A stretch of 8,600 nt of DNA. Origin: Anaerolineales bacterium. GTDB taxonomy: Bacteria; Chloroflexota; Anaerolineae; 4572-78; NAK82. Where the stretch lies: assembly GCA_024643945.1 (NCBI GenBank), contig JAHELX010000244.1, forward strand, positions 1 through 8,600, read 5' to 3'. The translations under genes and the position numbers were made by a program. Below the pieces are notes generated by a model. It was not told the DNA's origin and searched no databases. It worked only from the letters and a program-made list of their open reading frames with translations. Shown here piece after piece: positions 6,495 to 8,600 of the stretch. Position 1 is the first letter of the stretch. Each line of letters begins with the position of its first letter.

Positions 6495-7130
6495 ATGCCT
6501 GTCTACTACGACATCTCTCTGCCAATTTCTCCTGCTATGCCAGTCTGGCCTGGTGACCCTCCGATACGGATAGAACGGGTCTCGTCTGTCAGGCAAGGGG
6601 ACGAGTTTAACGTCTCACGTATGGAGATAGGAACCCACACGCTCACTCACGTGGATGCGCCGCGCCACTTCACAGAGCAAGGAATACCAGTTGACCGTCT
6701 GCCTCTGGACGTGCTCATCGGCCCGGCGCTTGTAGTCGAGCCCCGTCCAGTGGGAAATCTCATCACCGCTACCGACTTGGGGCAGTTAGGCATTCGCAAC
6801 GTTCAGCGCCTTCTCATCAAAACCCGCAACTCGGACCTATGGACGGGAGGGCCCTATGATTTTGAACACGATTTCGTCTCTCTCTCAAAAGATGCGGCCC
6901 ACTGGTTGCTTCCCAAGGGAATCAAGTTGGTGGGCATAGATTACCTTTCGATAGAAGCCTTTGACGCGCGGGAACCAGAGGTGCATCGCACACTCCTGGA
7001 AAACGGGATCGTCATTATTGAAGGCCTAAACCTGAGCCAGGTTCCTGAAGGTCGCTATGAGCTCATCTGCCTTCCGCTCAAGGTGCGCGATGGTGACGGT
7101 GCGCCAGCGCGCGTCGTCCTGGTGCGTTGA
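6495..7130 (+). CDS. cyclase family protein (kynurenine formamidase-like metal-dependent hydrolase)
   Basis: The product is 211 residues, the usual length for the family (Pfam Cyclase; KynB-like). These cytosolic, metal-dependent enzymes hydrolyse amides such as N-formylkynurenine, or related substrates. Visible family features are DISLPISPAMPVWPGDP at the N-terminus; the metal motif H48-x3-H52-x-D54-AP-x-H58-F; GIDYLSIEAFD (147-157); H164 followed by LLENGIVIIEGLNL with E176; and PLKV-DGAPARVVL at the end. The usual H-x-G-x-H pattern here reads HTLTH, so L50 replaces the glycine. The start ATG follows the regulator stop with no gap, and GGGAG (6482-6486) supplies a ribosome binding site 8 nt away. 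No other tryptophan-degradation gene is nearby, so a kynB name is not justified. The neighbour suggests the product is made together with the response regulator; a functional link is inference. Confidence 0.88.
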   Translation: MPVYYDISLPISPAMPVWPGDPPIRIERVSSVRQGDEFNVSRMEIGTHTLTHVDAPRHFTEQGIPVDRLPLDVLIGPALVVEPRPVGNLITATDLGQLGIRNVQRLLIKTRNSDLWTGGPYDFEHDFVSLSKDAAHWLLPKGIKLVGIDYLSIEAFDAREPEVHRTLLENGIVIIEGLNLSQVPEGRYELICLPLKVRDGDGAPARVVLVR

Positions 7131-7271
7131 TCTCCGCCAGCAAGGAGAGCCTGCGCCAACGATTCGCCCTCCAAGATGGAGGAAATCCAGTCTATCCGCC
7201 ACCCGGTAGCTCACTATATAGGAAACGCACACCATCATCACGCTGGCGAAGTTGGCTCGACGAGTGAGTAC
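7131..7271. other. non-coding stretch after the cyclase gene, no clear gene or terminator
   Basis: This is the first part of a 317-bp gap (7131-7447). It holds no convincing ORF. A small hairpin, CCTCCA (7168-7173) with TGGAGG (7177-7182) and a 3-nt loop, is followed by AAAT rather than a T-tract, so it is not a good terminator. The rest of the gap is taken up by the promoter pair and the palindromic element described separately. Confidence 0.5.
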
Positions 7272-7310
7272 TAGATTCCCGGTCACAAGCGCGCTATAAT
7301 GTGCTATAAT
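7272..7310 (+). promoter_or_regulatory. promoter with two tandem TATAAT boxes upstream of the cyclic-nucleotide-domain gene
   Basis: Two perfect TATAAT boxes (7295-7300 and 7305-7310) lie 10 bp apart within the tandem GCGCTATAAT GTGCTATAAT. The second has TGC before it and GTCACA (7282-7287, four of six matches to TTGACA) at a 17-nt spacing. The first has only TAGATT (7272-7277, three of six matches) at 17 nt. Start points near 7307 and 7317 would give a leader of about 130-140 nt that includes the whole 7331-7418 palindrome. Confidence 0.7.
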
Positions 7311-7330
7311 AGAGGAGAGTTAGGGTCCTA

Positions 7331-7418
7331 GCACTTGTTCATTAACGGCCTCGCACCCTGGAACAGAAATTCGGCGTAAAACCGTCATAAAAATACCAGG
7401 TTGTTTTTGAACAAGTAC
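7331..7418. repeat. 88-nt imperfect palindrome, copy A of a MITE-like element
   Basis: It begins GCACTTGTTCA and ends TGAACAAGTAC. The first and last 18 bases from ACTTGT inward match as inverted repeats at 14 of 18 positions. A further inner pair, CCTGG (7357-7361) with CCAGG (7396-7400), extends the fold. It lies between the promoter and the ribosome binding site of the cyclic-nucleotide-domain gene, so it would be transcribed as leader RNA. It is the same length as the element at 8174-8261. With this copy reversed, the 84-nt cores align without gaps at about 55 of 84 positions by my hand count. Confidence 0.7.
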
Positions 7419-7447
7419 TTCACAGGCAAGATAAGGAGGCTGTCCCC

Positions 7448-7900
7448 ATGTTAGACAAAAAGGATTTCCTCAAGCGACAGGATATGTTCAACGGGCTGTC
7501 CGATGAAGAGCTTTCAAAAGTAGCAGCGTTGTGCACCGAAACCAGCTACAAGGCGGGGGATGTTATCCTAAACATCAAAGACGCGACTGACAACTTCTAC
7601 CTCATTCGAGACGGCACGGTGCAGATCATCACCAATCCTGATGTGCTTGAGGTCAAGCCGGAGCTGGCCAATTCGGTGCTGGTGACCCTGGGCAAGGGGC
7701 AAAGCTTCGGCGAGATGGGGTTGGTGGACCGTGGTGCCCGATCGGCCACGGTGCGCGCGGCGTCGGATACCGAGCTATATGCTATCAATTGCGAAGACTT
7801 CCTGGCGTTGTGCTATGAAGATACGCACCTGGGTTTCCTGGTTATGCGTAACATTGCCGCTGATCTGTCGTTCAAGTTGCGCTACCGCAATCTGATCTGA
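7448..7900 (+). CDS. stand-alone cyclic nucleotide-binding domain protein
   Basis: The product has 150 residues and consists almost wholly of one CRP-type cyclic nucleotide-binding domain. An N-terminal helix (FLKRQDMFNGLSDEELSKVA) leads into a beta-roll with YKAGDVIL, FYLIRDGTVQI and the phosphate-binding cassette FGEMGLVDRGARSATV (87-102). The cassette's E89, R98 and S99 fit nucleotide contacts of cAMP/cGMP binders. A C-terminal helix (about 115-147) ends the protein. No helix-turn-helix, kinase, channel or transporter part is attached, so it is not a Crp/Fnr transcription factor as it stands. It may act by binding a partner. Start ATG 7448 has AAGGAGG 8 nt upstream. The 65-residue gene follows after 36 nt with its own ribosome binding site, suggesting one operon. 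The ligand is unproven. Confidence 0.88.
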   Translation: MLDKKDFLKRQDMFNGLSDEELSKVAALCTETSYKAGDVILNIKDATDNFYLIRDGTVQIITNPDVLEVKPELANSVLVTLGKGQSFGEMGLVDRGARSATVRAASDTELYAINCEDFLALCYEDTHLGFLVMRNIAADLSFKLRYRNLI

Positions 7901-7936
7901 CCATCCATCGCACCTGCGTGAGAGGAGATCTGAATT

Positions 7937-8134
7937 ATGATCTACAAAGTCAGCTTTGTGGTACCCGGGCGACGTGATGTGGGCGGTATCCAGAATATGG
8001 ATCGGGAGCCCAGGCCGGGCGACCGTGTGCGGATTGGCAACCAGATGTTCGAAGTGATGGAGGTCACCGAGTTGATGCCCCCCCGGGGCGATTTTGCGTA
8101 CCTCCATGCTACCTGCAAGCCGATCGAAGCCTGA
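7937..8134 (+). CDS. small protein of unknown function, probably all-beta
   Basis: I do not recognise this 65-residue protein. It is likely real: GAGGAG (7922-7927) sits 9 nt before the ATG, it follows the cyclic-nucleotide-domain gene by 36 nt on the same strand, and its composition is protein-like with alternating hydrophobic residues. The sequence MIYKVSFVVPG, then RPGDRVRIGNQMFEVMEVTEL and FAYLHATCKPIE, suggests three to five beta strands and a small barrel (SH3-like or similar). There is no signal peptide or membrane segment and only one cysteine (in HATCKP), so it is unlikely to bind metal by cysteines. Working as an accessory partner of the upstream domain protein is inference from the neighbourhood only. 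A fold prediction could separate a barrel from disordered sequence. Confidence 0.7.
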   Translation: MIYKVSFVVPGRRDVGGIQNMDREPRPGDRVRIGNQMFEVMEVTELMPPRGDFAYLHATCKPIEA

Positions 8135-8173
8135 AGGAAGATAGCCAGCCACCGGTTTCGCTCATGCACCCGA

Positions 8174-8261
8174 GCACTTGTCCAGAAATAACCTGGTACT
8201 TTTGCAATCAGTTTACGCCTGATTTGCCGATTAAAATGCAAAGTTATTATTGAACAAGTAC
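8174..8261. repeat. 88-nt imperfect palindrome, copy B of a MITE-like element
   Basis: It begins GCACTTGTCC and ends GAACAAGTAC, the same end bases as copy A. From ACTTGT inward, its two ends match as inverted repeats at 15 of 19 positions. In the middle, AATCAG and CTGATT form a 6-bp stem around TTTACGC. The longest blocks shared with reversed copy A are AACCTGGTA and TTTACGCC. It lies between the small gene and the converging hydrolase gene. No T-tract follows, so it is not an ordinary terminator. Confidence 0.7.
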
Positions 8262-8306
8262 AAGGAGTCTGCGCTCGCGCATTTCAACCTTTTTGTGCCA
8301 ACAGCA

Positions 8307-8600
8307 CTAAAACTCGTATATCTTAAAATCTTCTGCCAGCTCCACCGGCCCCTGGAAAATGGCCTTTGCTTCCTCTAGAACTGCTTGTGGGTTGCCACGC
8401 ACGGAGGCGTAGTGGATGAGCACCAGGCGTTCGGTACCGGCTTCCAGGGCGTCACGGGCGGCATCAGCTCCGGTGGAGTGGCCAAAATATTCTCCGGTCG
8501 CCTCGTGGATTAGAATGTCAGCATGACGGGCCAGGTGTACTACACGCGGATCACGTATGGTATCGGCGGTGAAGGCCAACACTTTGCCCGTTTCTTGATT
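8307..8600 (-). CDS. metallo-beta-lactamase-fold hydrolase (RNase Z-like), 5' end missing
   Basis: The frame is open to the window edge and stops at TAG (8309-8307), giving 97 visible C-terminal residues. They match the last third of MBL-fold hydrolases of the tRNase Z type: TGKVLAFTADT with the metal-binding D; ADILIHEATGEYFGHST, where the HEAT and GHST motifs resemble RNase Z; and LVLIHYAS with the late metal-ligand His. The end, VELAEDFKIYEF, is the family's terminal strand. The GTG at 8582 is internal, since conserved sequence (NQETGK) precedes it. Without the HxHxDH region the exact subfamily is open: it could be ribonuclease Z or a related ElaC-like hydrolase. It converges with the 65-residue gene across a 172-bp gap that contains palindrome B. 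Confidence 0.85.
   Translation of the reverse strand, partial: NQETGKVLAFTADTIRDPRVVHLARHADILIHEATGEYFGHSTGADAARDALEAGTERLVLIHYASVRGNPQAVLEEAKAIFQGPVELAEDFKIYEF

Noticed and set aside
7168..7182. Terminator after the cyclase-family gene
   Set aside because: The 6-bp stem with a 3-nt loop is followed by AAAT on the coding strand rather than a run of T.
7331..8261. Integron attC sites flanking a gene cassette
   Set aside because: The ends read ACTTGTTCA/TGAACAAGT and lack the RYYYAAC and GTTRRRY boxes of attC. No integrase is visible and each site is on its own a simple terminal-inverted-repeat palindrome.
7331..8261. CRISPR array or tandem repeats
   Set aside because: There are only two related palindromes, separated by two genes, with no regular short repeat-spacer pattern anywhere in the window.

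Overview
The window reads as an ordinary bacterial chromosome segment with tightly packed housekeeping genes followed by signalling and metabolic genes. Its features are a yebC-ruvC-ruvA run without ruvB, a fused ADP-forming acyl-CoA synthetase, a coiled-coil response regulator, a stand-alone cyclic-nucleotide-binding protein, moderately GC-rich coding DNA, AGGAGG-type ribosome binding sites and sigma70-type promoters. Together they fit a Chloroflexota (Anaerolineae-like) genome. That assignment is inference from gene content and style, not from a search.

Layout. Positions 1-1792 (+) hold the end of yebC, then ruvC (TTG start) and ruvA, probably one transcription unit. A 34-bp perfect inverted repeat lies between yebC and ruvC. 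mnmE (-, 1794-3170) converges on ruvA with a single base between the two stop codons. A 125-bp gap with a 9-bp hairpin separates mnmE from an acetate/acyl-CoA ligase (ADP-forming) with domain order beta-alpha (-, 3299-5335). The ligase is divergent from a receiver-coiled-coil response regulator (+, 5520-6494), and a back-to-back pair of good promoters sits between them. A cyclase/kynurenine-formamidase-family hydrolase (+, 6495-7130) starts on the base after the regulator's stop. After a 317-bp non-coding stretch come a cyclic-nucleotide-binding-domain protein (+, 7448-7900) and a 65-residue unidentified protein (+, 7937-8134). The window ends inside a metallo-beta-lactamase-fold hydrolase (-, 8307-8600).

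The genes fall into three themes: DNA repair and translation upkeep (YebC, RuvC, RuvA, MnmE); acyl-CoA energy metabolism; and small signalling modules whose outputs are not DNA-binding domains (receiver plus coiled coil; cyclic-nucleotide domain plus small protein). Three promoters share a TGTGCTATAAT-like extended -10.

The least explained structure is a pair of 88-nt imperfect palindromes (7331-7418 and 8174-8261). They have equal length and matching ends, and they bracket the cyclic-nucleotide-domain/small-protein operon. They resemble MITE-type elements or a mobile cassette boundary. I see no transposase, CRISPR array, tRNA or rRNA, and no complete system that I can defend as new.
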